Shown here: positions 43,914-53,493 of the stretch, in pieces
Layout: each line of letters begins with the position of its first letter
Position numbering within the stretch: the stretch's first letter is position 1
Assembly (NCBI GenBank): GCA_900472175.1
Contig: UCHD01000005.1
Coordinates: 124,001 to 188,000 of the forward strand
Direction of reading: 5' to 3'
DNA: 64,000 bases
Source of the DNA: Hyphomicrobiales bacterium
GTDB taxonomy: Bacteria; Pseudomonadota; Alphaproteobacteria; Rhizobiales; Rhizobiaceae
The notes under the pieces: generated by a model
What the model was told of the DNA's origin: nothing
The model's database searches: none
The model's input: the letters and a program-made list of their open reading frames with translations, nothing else
Program-made: the position numbers and the translations under genes

Positions 43914-44577
43914 CCGGGCCGATACGCAGGCACTGTTGCGGCTGGTGACATGGATGTCGCCGGCCTTTCCGGTCGGTGCATTTTCCTATTCCGGTGGGCT
44001 GGAGCAGGCCGTGCAGGATGAGCTGGTGCGTGACGCGCCAGAGCTTGCGCGATGGCTGCAGGTCTTGATCGAGCATGGTTCGAGCTGGAATGATGCCGTG
44101 TTGCTGGCCGAGAGTTATCGCGCTTGCCGACATGTGCCGGGGCTTGCGGCGGTACGGGAACTTGCGGAGGCGCTGGCCGGATCGCGCGAGCGGCATATGG
44201 AAACCATGTTGCAGGGCGAGGCTTTCCTGACGGCGGCTGCCCACTGGCCGCATCCGGTGCTGGATACCCTGACGGGTGCGGTTGCCTATCCTGTTGCTGT
44301 TGGCGCGGTTGCGGGCGCGCATGGCACGGGACTTGAGCCGGCGCTGGCTGCCTATCTGCATGCGACGGCGTCCAACCTCGTGTCGGTGGCAATCCGTTGC
44401 GGGGTAATGGGCCAGACGCATGGGGTCGGTGTGCTTGCCGGGCTGGAACCGGTGATCGCTGAAACAGCGGCACGGGCTGCGACGAGCACGCTGGATGATC
44501 TTGGTTCCGCGACCATTACCGCTGATATTTCAGCGCTGCGCCACGAGACTTTGCATTCGCGGCTCTTCCGGTCCTGA
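43906..44577 (+). CDS. ureF: Urease accessory protein UreF
   Basis: ATG 43906 overlaps the ureE stop by 8 bases and gives 223 residues; ATG 43885 or 43858 would add 7 or 16 residues. Motifs are [65 protein letters not shown] and [21 protein letters not shown]. UreF joins UreD to gate nickel transfer from UreG. Confidence 0.93.
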   Translation: MTDRADTQALLRLVTWMSPAFPVGAFSYSGGLEQAVQDELVRDAPELARWLQVLIEHGSSWNDAVLLAESYRACRHVPGLAAVRELAEALAGSRERHMETMLQGEAFLTAAAHWPHPVLDTLTGAVAYPVAVGAVAGAHGTGLEPALAAYLHATASNLVSVAIRCGVMGQTHGVGVLAGLEPVIAETAARAATSTLDDLGSATITADISALRHETLHSRLFRS

Positions 44578-44613
44578 CGGTTTCGAGCCCGCTTTCTTGA
44601 AAGGAATATTGCG

Positions 44614-45225
44614 ATGAAATCTGCCAATGGTCCTCTTCGCGTCGGCATCGGTGGCCCGGTCGGCTCGGGCAAGACCGCACTGACCGACAAGCTCTGCAAA
44701 GCGATGCGCGAAACATATTCGGTCGCCGTCGTCACCAACGATATCTACACCAAGGAAGATGCCGAGGCGCTGGTGCGGATGCAGGCACTGCCGTCAGACC
44801 GGATCGTCGGCGTCGAAACCGGCGGTTGCCCGCATACGGCGATCCGCGAGGACGCGACGATCAACCTGCAGGCCATCGCCGACCTTAATCGCCGCATTCC
44901 GGATCTCGATGTCATCTTCATCGAATCCGGTGGCGACAATCTGGCTGCGACCTTTTCGCCCGATCTTGCCGACATCACCATCTATGTCATTTCCGTTTGC
45001 CAGGGCGAGGAAATCCCGCGCAAGGGCGGGCCGGCGATCACCCGCTCCGACTTGCTGGTGATCAACAAGAAGGACCTGGCGCCTTACGTCGGCGCTGATC
45101 TCGATGTGATGGAGCGCGATGCCAGCCGCATGCGTGCCGAGCGGCCCTTCGTGTTTTCCGACATGAAGCGCGGCGACGGCGTCGAGCGTATCGTCGATTT
45201 CCTGCGGGTCGAAGGCGGGCTCTGA
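44614..45225 (+). CDS. ureG: Urease accessory GTPase UreG
   Basis: The protein has 203 residues. The P-loop is [18 protein letters not shown]; nickel-binding motif [19 protein letters not shown], switch [18 protein letters not shown] and guanine specificity motif NKKDLA are all intact. GTP hydrolysis drives nickel insertion. It is the last gene of the urea cluster and is followed by a terminator. Confidence 0.97.
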   Translation: MKSANGPLRVGIGGPVGSGKTALTDKLCKAMRETYSVAVVTNDIYTKEDAEALVRMQALPSDRIVGVETGGCPHTAIREDATINLQAIADLNRRIPDLDVIFIESGGDNLAATFSPDLADITIYVISVCQGEEIPRKGGPAITRSDLLVINKKDLAPYVGADLDVMERDASRMRAERPFVFSDMKRGDGVERIVDFLRVEGGL

Positions 45226-45245
45226 TCCGCATCTCCTTCAACGGA

Positions 45246-45286
45246 AAAGCCCGGCCGCATCATCATACGGCCGGGCTTCTTGTTTT
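45246..45286. terminator. Bidirectional terminator between ureG and the RND pump
   Basis: An 11-bp stem AAGCCCGGCCG/CGGCCGGGCTT (45247-45257 and 45268-45278) lies between convergent genes. On the plus strand it is followed by CTTGTTTT; on the minus strand the paired arm runs into TTTT. It can serve both genes. Confidence 0.82.
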
Positions 45287-45293
45287 CGGAAAC

Positions 45294-48200
45294 CTATTCA
45301 GCTGCGAGTGCTGCCGGATGGTTGATGACGTTGTTTGGGCGCTTTGGCCCTTCCAACTTGTCCAACCGTTTCTCCAACTCATCGATCGCCTTGCTTTGAT
45401 CGGTGACGATGCCGGTGAGCGCTTCGTTTTCCAGCACTTCCAGTTCCTCGTCCTTCTTGCCGACCATGCGGCCGAACAACCAGCCCATCAGGCGCGACAC
45501 ATCGTCCATGATCAGGAAGAACGATGGCACGACGAGAAGTGACAGCACGGTGGAGACGATGATGCCGCCGATAACGGCAATCGCCATCGGCGCACGGAAC
45601 GACCCGCCTTCGCCGACACCGAGTGCCGAGGGGATCATGCCTGCAGACATGGCGATCGACGTCATGATGATCGGCTGGGCGCGCTTGCGGCCGGCCTCGA
45701 TCATGGCCTGTACACGTTCCATGCCGTGGCGTTTCATCTCGACGGCGAAGTCGACCAGCAGAATGGCGTTCTTGGTGACGATACCCATCAGCATCAGGAC
45801 ACCGATCATGACCGGCATCGAAAATGCATTGCGTGTCAGGATCAAGGCCACCGCGACGCCGCCGATTGCCAGCGGCAGTGACAACAGGATGGTGAACGGC
45901 TGGATCACATCCTTGAACAGCAGGATCAGCACGACCAGAACCATCAGCAACCCGAGCAGCATGGCATTGCCGAAGCTCTGCATCATCTCGCTCTGGATCT
46001 TGGTGTCGCCGCTCTCGGCAAGCCGCACGGTCGAGGGCAGCTTCGTCTCGTCGACGATCCGCTTGAACTCCGCGGTCGAGGTGTCGAGCGCCGTCCCCTG
46101 CGGTACATCGGAGCCGATCGAGGCCACCTTGTTGCGGGCATTGCGCAGGATCGAGCTTGGGCCTTCGGCGTAGCTGATATCGGCCACGCTATCGATCGGA
46201 ACCGTCGAGCCAGAGGCGGTCTTCACCTTCAGGGCACCGATCGCCGCGAGGTCGCGGCGCACGTCAAGTGACGTCTGTACGCGGATCGGGATCAGCCGGT
46301 TGTCGAGCGAGATCTTGGTCAGCGCCGCATCGACATCACCGGTCGTGGCGACGCGGATGGTCTGCGAAATCTGCTGTGGCGTGATGCCGAGACGCGCAAT
46401 CTCATCCTTGCGTGGATGGATCTGAAGTTCCGGCCGGGGCAGGGCTCCTTCCGAGCTGACGTTGGACAGAATTGGGGACGCACGCAGCTTGCCTTCCAGC
46501 AGGCTGACCGCCGTATTCAAGTCGTCTTCATTGGACGACAGGAAGTTGAACGTCAATTCGCGTTCGCCGCGATCGTTCAGCTTGGTGATGCGCACATCCG
46601 GAATGCCGCGCAGGTTGGCGAAAATGTCCTTTTCGACATCCCACTGTGGACGTGTCCGGCCATCCATCTTCATTTTCGGCATATATTGCCCGATGACGGG
46701 AAGGCCGCCGAGGCCCTTGTTGACCAGGGTTTTGACAAGCGAATGGTCAATCGTTCCGAGAATGATGCGGACCGTTGCACGGCGCAGTTCCAGATCGCCC
46801 TTCGGCGATGCGCCGCCGAGTACGAAGACACTGTCGACGCCGTCGATACCCCGCACAGCGTTGTAGATCTGTTCGGTCGTGGCGTCGGTTTCTTCAAGAG
46901 TTGCGTTTGGCGGCAATTCGACCGACAGCACGACGCGCGATGAATCGTCCGGCGGCATGAAGCTGCCGGGCACCTGTGCCATCAGGGCCAGCGAGCCTGC
47001 CAGGAATGCGAAAGCGGCAAGCATGGTGGCGTAACGCATATACCAGCGGCGGGTCGTGGCGCCGACCAGCCAGGTATAGCCCTTCATCAGCCGGCCATCA
47101 TTGTCATGATGATCGTCAACGCCGTCTTCGGGCTTCATCAGATAGGCCGCCATCAGCGGTGTGATCAGACGCGCAACCATCAAGGAGAAGAAGACGGAGA
47201 ACGCGACAGTCAGGCCGAACTGGATGAAATACTGTCCGGCAATGCCGGGCATGAAAGAGACTGGCACGAAGACGGCGATGATGGTGAAGCTGGTGGCAAT
47301 GACCGCAAGCCCGATCTCGTCGGCGGCGTCGAGCGAGGCCCGATAGGGCGTCTTGCCCATCTTGATATGCCGGGCGATGTTCTCGATCTCGACGATTGCG
47401 TCGTCGACGAGAATACCCGTTGCCAGCGTCAATGCCAGGAAGCTGACGAGATTGAGCGAGAAGCCCATCAGGTCCATGATCCAGAATGTCGGGATCGCGG
47501 ACAGAGGCAGGGCAACCGCGGCGATAAGCGTCGCCCGCCAGTTTCTGAGGAACAGAAACACGACGATAACGGCAAGGATCGAACCTTCCAGCAGCGTGTG
47601 CAGTGCAGCTTCATAATTGCCGTAGGTGAAATAGACCGAGTCATCGACCATCGCGATGTTGACTTGCGGATGGGCGGCACGAACCGTATCGAGGCTTTTC
47701 GCCACGGTTTCGGCGACCGAGACTTCACTGGCGCCCTTGGACCGGAACACAGCGAAGGTGACCGATGCGTCGCCATTGAAACGCGAGAAAGACTTCTGCT
47801 CTTCATAGGTATCGGTGACGGTGCCGAGATCGGAGAGTTTTACGAACCGGCCATTGGGCAGCGCAATTGTCGTATTGGCGAGCTGGACCACGTTGCGGGC
47901 ATCGCCAAGCGTGCGGATGGTCTGCTCGTTGTCACCGATCTGGCCGCGGCCGGAGCCGAGATCGACGTTGGTGCTGCGCAGCTGATTGTTGACATCCGGT
48001 GCCGTAATGCCGAAGGAATCGAGCTTGCTCGGATCGAGTTCAACCCTTATTTCCCGGTCGGAGCCGCCGTAACGGTCGATCCGGCCCACGCCGAGCTGGC
48101 CCTGCAGCGCGCGCTTGATCGTGTCGTCGACGAACCAGGACAGTTCTTCCAGTGTCATGTCAGGCGATGTCACGGAGAATGTCTGGATGGCCTGACCTTC

Positions 48201-48599
48201 GACATCGATCTTGGTGACGACCGGTTCTTCAACGTCGGCAGGCAGATCGCTGCGGATGCGGTCTATCGCGTCCTTGGTATCTTGGACGGCTTCTTCCGTC
48301 GGCTTCTCGATACGGAAAACGACTGAAGTGACCGATTGTCCATCGGTGACGGTCGACTGAATTTCATCGACACCGGCGATCGAAGCGACAGCGTCCTCGA
48401 CCTCCTTGGTCACCTGCATTTCCAGTTCCGACGGCGAGGCGCCGTTCTGGCTCACGGTAATCGCGACCACCGGGACGTCGATGTTCGGGAATCGGGTGAT
48501 CGGCAATGCGTAGAACGATTGAATTCCCAGGTAGAGCAGAAGCGCAAAGCCCAGGATCGGCGCGATCGGGTTGCGGATGGACCAGGCGGAAAAGTTCAT
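45294..48599 (-). CDS. RND-family efflux pump (HAE1-like) permease
   Basis: The protein has 1101 residues. The start MNFSAWSIRNPIAPILGFALLLYLGIQSF is followed by two porter domains and twelve expected helices. The helix-4 relay is ALTLATGILVDDAIVEIENIARHIKMG, and GIVTKNAILLVDFA lies in the second half. A cytoplasmic tail of about 50 residues with heptad character (SKAIDELEKRLDKLE) exceeds the usual end. It is encoded directly after its adaptor gene and unrelated in detail to the pump at 6590. No outer-membrane factor or regulator is nearby. Confidence 0.93.
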   Translation of the reverse strand: MNFSAWSIRNPIAPILGFALLLYLGIQSFYALPITRFPNIDVPVVAITVSQNGASPSELEMQVTKEVEDAVASIAGVDEIQSTVTDGQSVTSVVFRIEKPTEEAVQDTKDAIDRIRSDLPADVEEPVVTKIDVEGQAIQTFSVTSPDMTLEELSWFVDDTIKRALQGQLGVGRIDRYGGSDREIRVELDPSKLDSFGITAPDVNNQLRSTNVDLGSGRGQIGDNEQTIRTLGDARNVVQLANTTIALPNGRFVKLSDLGTVTDTYEEQKSFSRFNGDASVTFAVFRSKGASEVSVAETVAKSLDTVRAAHPQVNIAMVDDSVYFTYGNYEAALHTLLEGSILAVIVVFLFLRNWRATLIAAVALPLSAIPTFWIMDLMGFSLNLVSFLALTLATGILVDDAIVEIENIARHIKMGKTPYRASLDAADEIGLAVIATSFTIIAVFVPVSFMPGIAGQYFIQFGLTVAFSVFFSLMVARLITPLMAAYLMKPEDGVDDHHDNDGRLMKGYTWLVGATTRRWYMRYATMLAAFAFLAGSLALMAQVPGSFMPPDDSSRVVLSVELPPNATLEETDATTEQIYNAVRGIDGVDSVFVLGGASPKGDLELRRATVRIILGTIDHSLVKTLVNKGLGGLPVIGQYMPKMKMDGRTRPQWDVEKDIFANLRGIPDVRITKLNDRGERELTFNFLSSNEDDLNTAVSLLEGKLRASPILSNVSSEGALPRPELQIHPRKDEIARLGITPQQISQTIRVATTGDVDAALTKISLDNRLIPIRVQTSLDVRRDLAAIGALKVKTASGSTVPIDSVADISYAEGPSSILRNARNKVASIGSDVPQGTALDTSTAEFKRIVDETKLPSTVRLAESGDTKIQSEMMQSFGNAMLLGLLMVLVVLILLFKDVIQPFTILLSLPLAIGGVAVALILTRNAFSMPVMIGVLMLMGIVTKNAILLVDFAVEMKRHGMERVQAMIEAGRKRAQPIIMTSIAMSAGMIPSALGVGEGGSFRAPMAIAVIGGIIVSTVLSLLVVPSFFLIMDDVSRLMGWLFGRMVGKKDEELEVLENEALTGIVTDQSKAIDELEKRLDKLEGPKRPNNVINHPAALAAE

Positions 48600-48613
48600 C
48601 TCTTTGACCTCGA

Positions 48614-49807
48614 TCAGTTCGATACGGTTTCGGCGGCCGCGAGCACCGGCTTGATGCGATCACCATCGCGCACGAAGGCGCCGGCTTTCATGATCACGCG
48701 GTCGCCCTGCTTCAGCCCGCTGCGGATTTCGACATATCCGTTGTCCTGAATGCCGGTTTCAACTTGCGCAACATGCGCCACGTCGCCCTCGACCTTGCGG
48801 GCGACCATGCCGTCCTTCGTATTGGTCACGGCCGAAAGCGGCAGGACCAGCGCCTGCTTTTCCGTGACAATGATCTGCGCCCGTGCATACATGCCGACTC
48901 TGGCTTTTTCGGGTTCCAGCAGGCTGATAAAGACGCTACCGAGGCGGGTCTGGGTATCGACGACCGGCGAGATTAGGCGGATTTTCCCATCGATCTGCGT
49001 CTTGCCGTCGGCAAGCGTCACCTTTGCCTTCTGGCCGATCTGAAGTTTCGGCAGGTCGGTTTCGATAATCTCGGCCTTCATTTCGACGGCGCCGTCGCGG
49101 ATGATGGTGAACAATGGTTCGCCAGTGCCGTTTGCAATGGCGCCGACCTTTGCGGTGCGTGCCGAGACAACACCGGTCACCGGCGTTTTCACATCCGTGC
49201 GGGCAAGCCGCAGATCGACATCGGAAATCTGCGCTTCGACGACCTTGATATCCGCCTTGGCGACGGAGACCAGCTGGTCGGCTGACCGGACGCGTGCAAG
49301 CGCTGCGGTGGCGGCGGCTTTCTCCTGGTCACGCTGGGCTGTCGACATCGAACCCGCCTCGGCGAGCTTCTTCGACCGTTCACTGACCCGGACGGCTTCG
49401 TCCGCATTGGCCTGCGCTTCCGCGAGCTGTGCCTGATATTGGGCAAGGGCGGCCTCAGCCTTGGCAAGGCTTGCGGCATACTGGCTCTTCTGAAGCACCA
49501 GCATGTCCTGGTTCAACGTCGCAAGCGTGCTTTCGGCCTCGACCCGGTCGCCGACATCGGCATTCAGCGTGCGGATGGAAAGTCCATCGACCAGAGGGGA
49601 GACGTAGGTCTCGTCAACGGCCTTGACGGCGCCCGTGGCCAGGACCCGGTCTACAATCAGCTTGGACTCGACCTGGCTGACGACGATGGACGGCAATGCC
49701 TGTTCGGTTTTCGGCGCGGCGGCTTCCTGTGCGAATGCGGTGCCCGACAGCAAAGTCAGCACCAGGGCAGTGGAAATTCCAAACGCAAACGTCGTGTTAC
49801 GGGCCAT
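48614..49807 (-). CDS. RND efflux periplasmic adaptor
   Basis: The protein has 397 residues with a Sec signal (MARNTTFAFGISTALVLTLLSGTAFAQ) and no lipobox, unlike the adaptors at 4.4-6.6 kb. Lipoyl halves, a long coiled coil (LAKAEAALAQYQAQLAEAQANADEAVRVSERSKKLAEAG) and a beta-barrel domain are recognisable. It lies 14 bases upstream of the pump gene and is its partner. The gene has a 364-base upstream gap. Confidence 0.9.
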   Translation of the reverse strand: MARNTTFAFGISTALVLTLLSGTAFAQEAAAPKTEQALPSIVVSQVESKLIVDRVLATGAVKAVDETYVSPLVDGLSIRTLNADVGDRVEAESTLATLNQDMLVLQKSQYAASLAKAEAALAQYQAQLAEAQANADEAVRVSERSKKLAEAGSMSTAQRDQEKAAATAALARVRSADQLVSVAKADIKVVEAQISDVDLRLARTDVKTPVTGVVSARTAKVGAIANGTGEPLFTIIRDGAVEMKAEIIETDLPKLQIGQKAKVTLADGKTQIDGKIRLISPVVDTQTRLGSVFISLLEPEKARVGMYARAQIIVTEKQALVLPLSAVTNTKDGMVARKVEGDVAHVAQVETGIQDNGYVEIRSGLKQGDRVIMKAGAFVRDGDRIKPVLAAAETVSN

Positions 49808-50094
49808 CGGCTCACTTTCCTAGAATTCCGGATAAATTAGTTCACTGACGCGGAAAGCCCTTTCGGAAAGGATTTTCGCCGTCGTCTGCTGGAAGGGAAG
49901 GAAACAGCGCGTCCATTGCAATTACATGACGCGTAAATTCTCCTCCGCATCCTCCTCAAAATGCCACGGGCTGTATTTAGTTAGGCCCTTTCGGCTATGC
50001 AAGAACATAGCAATAAAGAATGGTGCCTCATTATTTTATTTGTTGAGTGCCATCAATGCAACTTCTGTTTTATGTCTTTTTGTTGCGCAAGCGT

Positions 50095-50113
50095 ATTTGC
50101 AAGTGTTGCAAAT
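50095..50113. repeat. Perfect inverted repeat beside the operon terminator
   Basis: ATTTGCAA-GTG-TTGCAAAT is a perfect 8-bp dyad with a 3-base spacer. It abuts a second GC-rich dyad. It may be an operator for an unidentified regulator or a second hairpin of a tandem terminator. Confidence 0.5.
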
Positions 50114-50114
50114 G

Positions 50115-50146
50115 AGAAACGCGCGGGGCTGGCCCCGCGCGTTTCT
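50115..50146 (-). terminator. GC-rich hairpin after the pyrimidine-type ABC operon
   Basis: A 14-bp perfect stem (arms 50115-50128 and 50133-50146; core AAACGCGCGGGG) with a 4-base loop starts 25 bases beyond the stop of the binding-protein gene. The tail on the minus strand is not a T run, so termination efficiency is uncertain. Confidence 0.6.
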
Positions 50147-50171
50147 TCTGTCAAAAGTATTATAAAAACGC

Positions 50172-51164
50172 CTACTTGAGAGCGGCGTCAGTAATCTCAT
50201 GCGTGAAGGCGCCTGATGGTTCCTTGCTGATGACCGGGTCGGAGCCACCCTTCAGCAGCGAAGCAACGGTGCGTTTATAGTCGGCGTCATCCAGCGCGCC
50301 GTTCGAGCCTGCCGTCAATTTGGCAACTTCACTCATCATGCGCTTCTGGTGTTCTTCCGTCTGGGCGCCGGTAGCGTCGTTCTCAAGAACGATGCCGGCT
50401 GCTTCGTCGGTATTTTGCTCGGCGTATTTCCAGCCCTTCATCGAGGCGCGCACGAACTTGACCATCTTTTCCTTGAAGGCTGGGTCCTTGAGCTTGTCTT
50501 CAAGCACATAGAGGCCGTCTTCCAAGGTCGCGACGCCTTGGTCCTGATACTTGAAGACGACCAGGTCATCCGGCTTGATACCGGCATCGATGACCTGCCA
50601 ATATTCGTTATAGGTCATGGTCGAGATGCAGGCTGCCTGCTTCTGGATCAGCGGATCGACGTTAAAACCTTGCTTCAGGACCGTGACGCCATCCGGACCG
50701 CCGTCGGTCTTGAGGCCGAGCTGGCTCATCCAGGACAGGAACGGATATTCATTGCCGAAGAACCAGACACCGAGCGTCTTGCCCTTGAAATCGGCCGGCG
50801 AGGCGACGCCGGATTCCTTCAGGCAGGTCAGCATCATGCCGGACGACTTGAACGGCTGGGCGATGTTGACGAGCGCCACGCCCTTTTCGCGGGTCGCAAG
50901 GGCAGATGGCATCCAGTCGACGACGACATCGGCGCCGCCACCGGCGATGACCTGCGGAGGTGCGATGTCCGGGCCGCCCGGCTTGATCTCGACATCGAGA
51001 CCTTCGGCTTCATAAAAGCCCTTGTCCTTGGCGACGTAGTAGCCGGCGAACTGGGCCTGCGTGACCCATTTCAGCTGCAGTACCACCTTGTCGGCGGCCA
51101 TGGCATGGAATGCGGACAGCGAAAAAGCGCTTGCCAGCAGCAATGATGCAAGTCTTGTCTTCAT
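50172..51164 (-). CDS. ABC transporter substrate-binding protein, NMT1/ThiY-like, probably for pyrimidines
   Basis: ATG 51164 (AAGGGAA upstream) gives 330 residues with signal peptide MKTRLASLLLASAFSLSAFHAMAA. The mature protein begins DKVVLQLKWVTQAQFAGYYVAKDKGFYEAEGLDVEIKPGGPDI, the pattern of NMT1/THI5-like proteins that bind pyrimidine-like or sulfonate ligands. It is the last gene of a five-gene minus-strand operon. Its location next to dihydropyrimidinase, the RutR-type regulator and preTA suggests uracil, thymine or a related pyrimidine as ligand. The ligand is inferred from context only. Confidence 0.82.
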   Translation of the reverse strand: MKTRLASLLLASAFSLSAFHAMAADKVVLQLKWVTQAQFAGYYVAKDKGFYEAEGLDVEIKPGGPDIAPPQVIAGGGADVVVDWMPSALATREKGVALVNIAQPFKSSGMMLTCLKESGVASPADFKGKTLGVWFFGNEYPFLSWMSQLGLKTDGGPDGVTVLKQGFNVDPLIQKQAACISTMTYNEYWQVIDAGIKPDDLVVFKYQDQGVATLEDGLYVLEDKLKDPAFKEKMVKFVRASMKGWKYAEQNTDEAAGIVLENDATGAQTEEHQKRMMSEVAKLTAGSNGALDDADYKRTVASLLKGGSDPVISKEPSGAFTHEITDAALK

Positions 51165-51212
51165 GTCAGTTCCCTTTTTTTGTTGTACCCGCCCACCACG
51201 GACAGGCATTTT

Positions 51213-52085
51213 TTAAGCCGTCCGCGCGTTTCGCACGGACGGATGCCAAAACGTGACAGCCCGCTCGATGAGCGCGACTATCCCGTAAAACGCCGAGCCA
51301 GCCACCGCCGCGACGGCGATTTCGGCCCAAACCATATCGACATTCATGCGTCCCACCTCGGTGGAAATCCGGAACCCCATGCCAACGATCGGGGTGCCGA
51401 AGAACTCGGCAACGATGGCCCCGATCAATGCCAAGGTAGAGTTGATCTTGAGCGCGTTGAAAATGAAAGGCCATGCCGCCGGAAGGCGCAGTTTGACGAG
51501 CGTCTGGAACCAGCTGGCGGCATAGGTGTGCATCAGGTCGCGCTCCATCGCGCTTGCTGCGGCTAGTCCCGACACCGTGTTCACCAGCATCGGGAAGAAG
51601 GTCATGATGACGACGACCGCGACCTTTGATTGCCAATCGAAGCCGAACCACATGACCATGATCGGCGCAACGCCGATGACGGGCAGGGCGGAGACGAAAT
51701 TGCCAAGCGGCAGAAGGCCCTTCTGCAGGAAAGGCGAGCGGTCGATGGCGATGGCAACGAGGAAGCCGAGACCGCAGCCGAGCGCATAACCGGTGATGAC
51801 GGCTTTCAGGAACGTCTGCTGGAAATCGGCCCAGAGTGTTGGCACCGAGTTGACCAGCCGCGTCCAGATCATCGACGGTGGCGGCAAAAGAACGGAGGGA
51901 ACGTTGAGCCCTCGTACCAGTCCTTCCCAGAGAACCAGGATGCTGATGCCGAACAGCAACGGAACCGCCAGACGAACGGCGCTGTTTGCCGAGGCGTTTT
52001 TGAATTTTCGGCGCACCAGCCATTCATTGGTTGCCCAGGCCGCGAGCCAGAAGACGATGGCGCCGAACAGAAGACCGTAGTTCAT
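51213..52085 (-). CDS. ABC transporter permease (NitT/TauT type), second subunit
   Basis: ATG 52085 overlaps the previous gene's stop by ATGA and gives 290 residues. Six membrane helices are expected. The EAA-type coupling loop is MERDLMHTYAASWFQTLVKLRLPAAWPFIFNALKINS, characteristic of the SsuC/TauC/ThiX permease family. It likely forms a heterodimer with the permease encoded immediately upstream in the operon. Confidence 0.88.
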   Translation of the reverse strand: MNYGLLFGAIVFWLAAWATNEWLVRRKFKNASANSAVRLAVPLLFGISILVLWEGLVRGLNVPSVLLPPPSMIWTRLVNSVPTLWADFQQTFLKAVITGYALGCGLGFLVAIAIDRSPFLQKGLLPLGNFVSALPVIGVAPIMVMWFGFDWQSKVAVVVIMTFFPMLVNTVSGLAAASAMERDLMHTYAASWFQTLVKLRLPAAWPFIFNALKINSTLALIGAIVAEFFGTPIVGMGFRISTEVGRMNVDMVWAEIAVAAVAGSAFYGIVALIERAVTFWHPSVRNARTA

Positions 52086-52966
52086 GGTTTCATCCCCATG
52101 CGCTTGAGGACGGCGGTGTGGGCGAGCCCGACGATGATCACAAGCGTTGCGGCAAGCGCTGCTGCCATGAACAGCGCCGACCATATCTGTACCGTCTGGC
52201 CGTAATAGGAGCCGGCAAGCAGCCGGGCACCGAGACCGGAGACGGCACCGGTCGGCAGCTCGCCGACGATAGCGCCGACCAGCGAAATGGCGATGGCAAC
52301 CTTCAGGGAGGCAAAGAGGTAGGGCATGGACGATGGCCAGCGCAGTTTCCAGAAGGTCTGTGCCGGGCTGGCATAATAGGTGTGCATCAGGTCCAGCTGG
52401 ATCTGCTCTGGCGCGCGCAACCCTTTGACCATGCCGACGACGATGGGGAAGAAGCTGAGATAGGTGGAGATCAGCGCCTTGGGCAAAAGCCCCGATATGC
52501 CGACGGCATTGAGGACGACAATGATCATCGGCGCGATGGCGAGGATCGGGATGGTCTGGCTGGCAATGACCCAGGGCATCAGTGAGCGATCCATCGCCCG
52601 GTTATGGACGATGCCAACCGCGAGCAGAATGCCGAGCACGGTGCCGATGCCAAACCCGAGCAACGTTGCTGAGAGTGTAATCCAGGCATGATAGACGAGG
52701 CTGCGCTTGGAGGTGACCGGCATCAGAAACGTCGTGTTCCGGATTTCGGCGATCACCTGATGCGGGGCAGGCAGAACCGGCCGTTGCTGGAACATCGTTT
52801 TCGGCAGGATTTCTGAAAAGGTAATTTCCGTTCCCGCCCGCGCAGCCGTGTCGCGTTCGAACGGCGCATTGAGGAAGACCGCGGAAACATACCAGATGAT
52901 CAGGACGGCAAGCAGAATGACGCCGACTGGCATGATACTGTCTTTGAAAAGGTTTGGCTTTTCCAT
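52082..52966 (-). CDS. ABC transporter permease (NitT/TauT type), first subunit
   Basis: ATG 52966 (AAGG upstream) gives 294 residues; a TTG two codons earlier is possible. The coupling loop RAPEQIQLDLMHTYYASPAQTFWKLRWPSSMPYLFASLKVAIAISLVGAIVGELPTG matches the SsuC/TauC type. It has a longer periplasmic loop after helix 1 than its partner (NAPFERDTAARAGTEITFSEILPKT). It lies 2 bases after the small 4-TM gene. Confidence 0.88.
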   Translation of the reverse strand: MEKPNLFKDSIMPVGVILLAVLIIWYVSAVFLNAPFERDTAARAGTEITFSEILPKTMFQQRPVLPAPHQVIAEIRNTTFLMPVTSKRSLVYHAWITLSATLLGFGIGTVLGILLAVGIVHNRAMDRSLMPWVIASQTIPILAIAPMIIVVLNAVGISGLLPKALISTYLSFFPIVVGMVKGLRAPEQIQLDLMHTYYASPAQTFWKLRWPSSMPYLFASLKVAIAISLVGAIVGELPTGAVSGLGARLLAGSYYGQTVQIWSALFMAAALAATLVIIVGLAHTAVLKRMGMKP

Positions 52967-52968
52967 GT

Positions 52969-53304
52969 TCAAGCCTTTCCTCCAGCTGGCATCAGCATTA
53001 GCGCCATCGAGACGACGCCAAGCGCCACGCCGGCCAGTTGCGGCAAGGTCATGCGCTCACCGAAAACGGCAAAGGCGATGAAATTGACCAGCAGCAACTG
53101 GGCAATGGCGGACGCCGAAATGGCAAGCCCGAGCCCACCCTCGCGCATCAATCGCACCATCATCAGATTGCCGAGGCAATAGAGCCCGAGAGAGAACAGG
53201 AGGATCAGGACGTTGTTGGTGGAAACATAGTAACGCGACGCCGTGGCGCCAGCGAGGAAGATCGCCATGGAGGCGGCAAGCCAGAGAATGAAGGAGAGGT
53301 TCAT
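52969..53304 (-). CDS. Small four-helix EamA/SMR-like membrane protein
   Basis: ATG 53304 gives 111 residues with four hydrophobic segments (FILWLAASMAIFLAG, NNVLILLFSLGLYCLGNLMMV, GLAISASAIAQLLLVNFIAFAVFGE and AGVALGVVSMALMLMP). The segment FGERMTLPQLAGVALGVVSM recalls the end of EamA/SMR transporter repeats. Proteins this size act as dimers. It is embedded between the ABC ATPase and permease genes, so a role in the same uptake or export of a by-product is plausible but unproven. Confidence 0.75.
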   Translation of the reverse strand: MNLSFILWLAASMAIFLAGATASRYYVSTNNVLILLFSLGLYCLGNLMMVRLMREGGLGLAISASAIAQLLLVNFIAFAVFGERMTLPQLAGVALGVVSMALMLMPAGGKA

Positions 53305-53329
53305 GATAAGCACCTTGCCGTGCCGAAGC

Positions 53330-53473
53330 ACCCCCCTCTGTCACTTCGTGACATCTCCCCCACAAGGGGGGAGATTAGCCGCAAGCTTTTTGCCTGGCTT
53401 CTCAGAGAGATGGTGAGGGAAAAGAATGATCTCCCCCCTTGTGGGGGAGATGTCACGAAGTGACAGAGGGGGG
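53330..53473. repeat. RIME-like palindromic intergenic element, copy B
   Basis: The terminal arms CCCCCCTCTGTC and GACAGAGGGGGG match copy A at 36472. The inner arms CATCTCCCCCACAAGGGGGG are identical. The small hairpin reads GTCAC-TTCG-TGAC where copy A has GTCGC-TTCG-CGAC, a compensated base-pair change. It lies between the ABC ATPase and the 4-TM gene of one operon. Confidence 0.75.
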
Positions 53474-53493
53474 TATTCCACGGCACAATCGTC

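Larger units (their letters stand above)
49808..50171. other. AT-rich intergenic region between two minus-strand operons
   Basis: This 364-base stretch carries the promoter of the RND adaptor at its left end and the 3' end of the ABC binding-protein gene at its right. The part 49970-50110 is distinctly AT-rich compared with the rest of the window. It includes a perfect 8-bp inverted repeat (50095-50113) next to a 14-bp hairpin (50115-50146). The short open frames in it lack ribosome sites and I do not call them. Confidence 0.6.

Noticed and set aside
49926-50165. A 79-codon frame in the AT-rich intergenic region
   Set aside because: It has no ribosome site, its translation is not homologous to anything I know, and it runs through the GC-rich hairpin.
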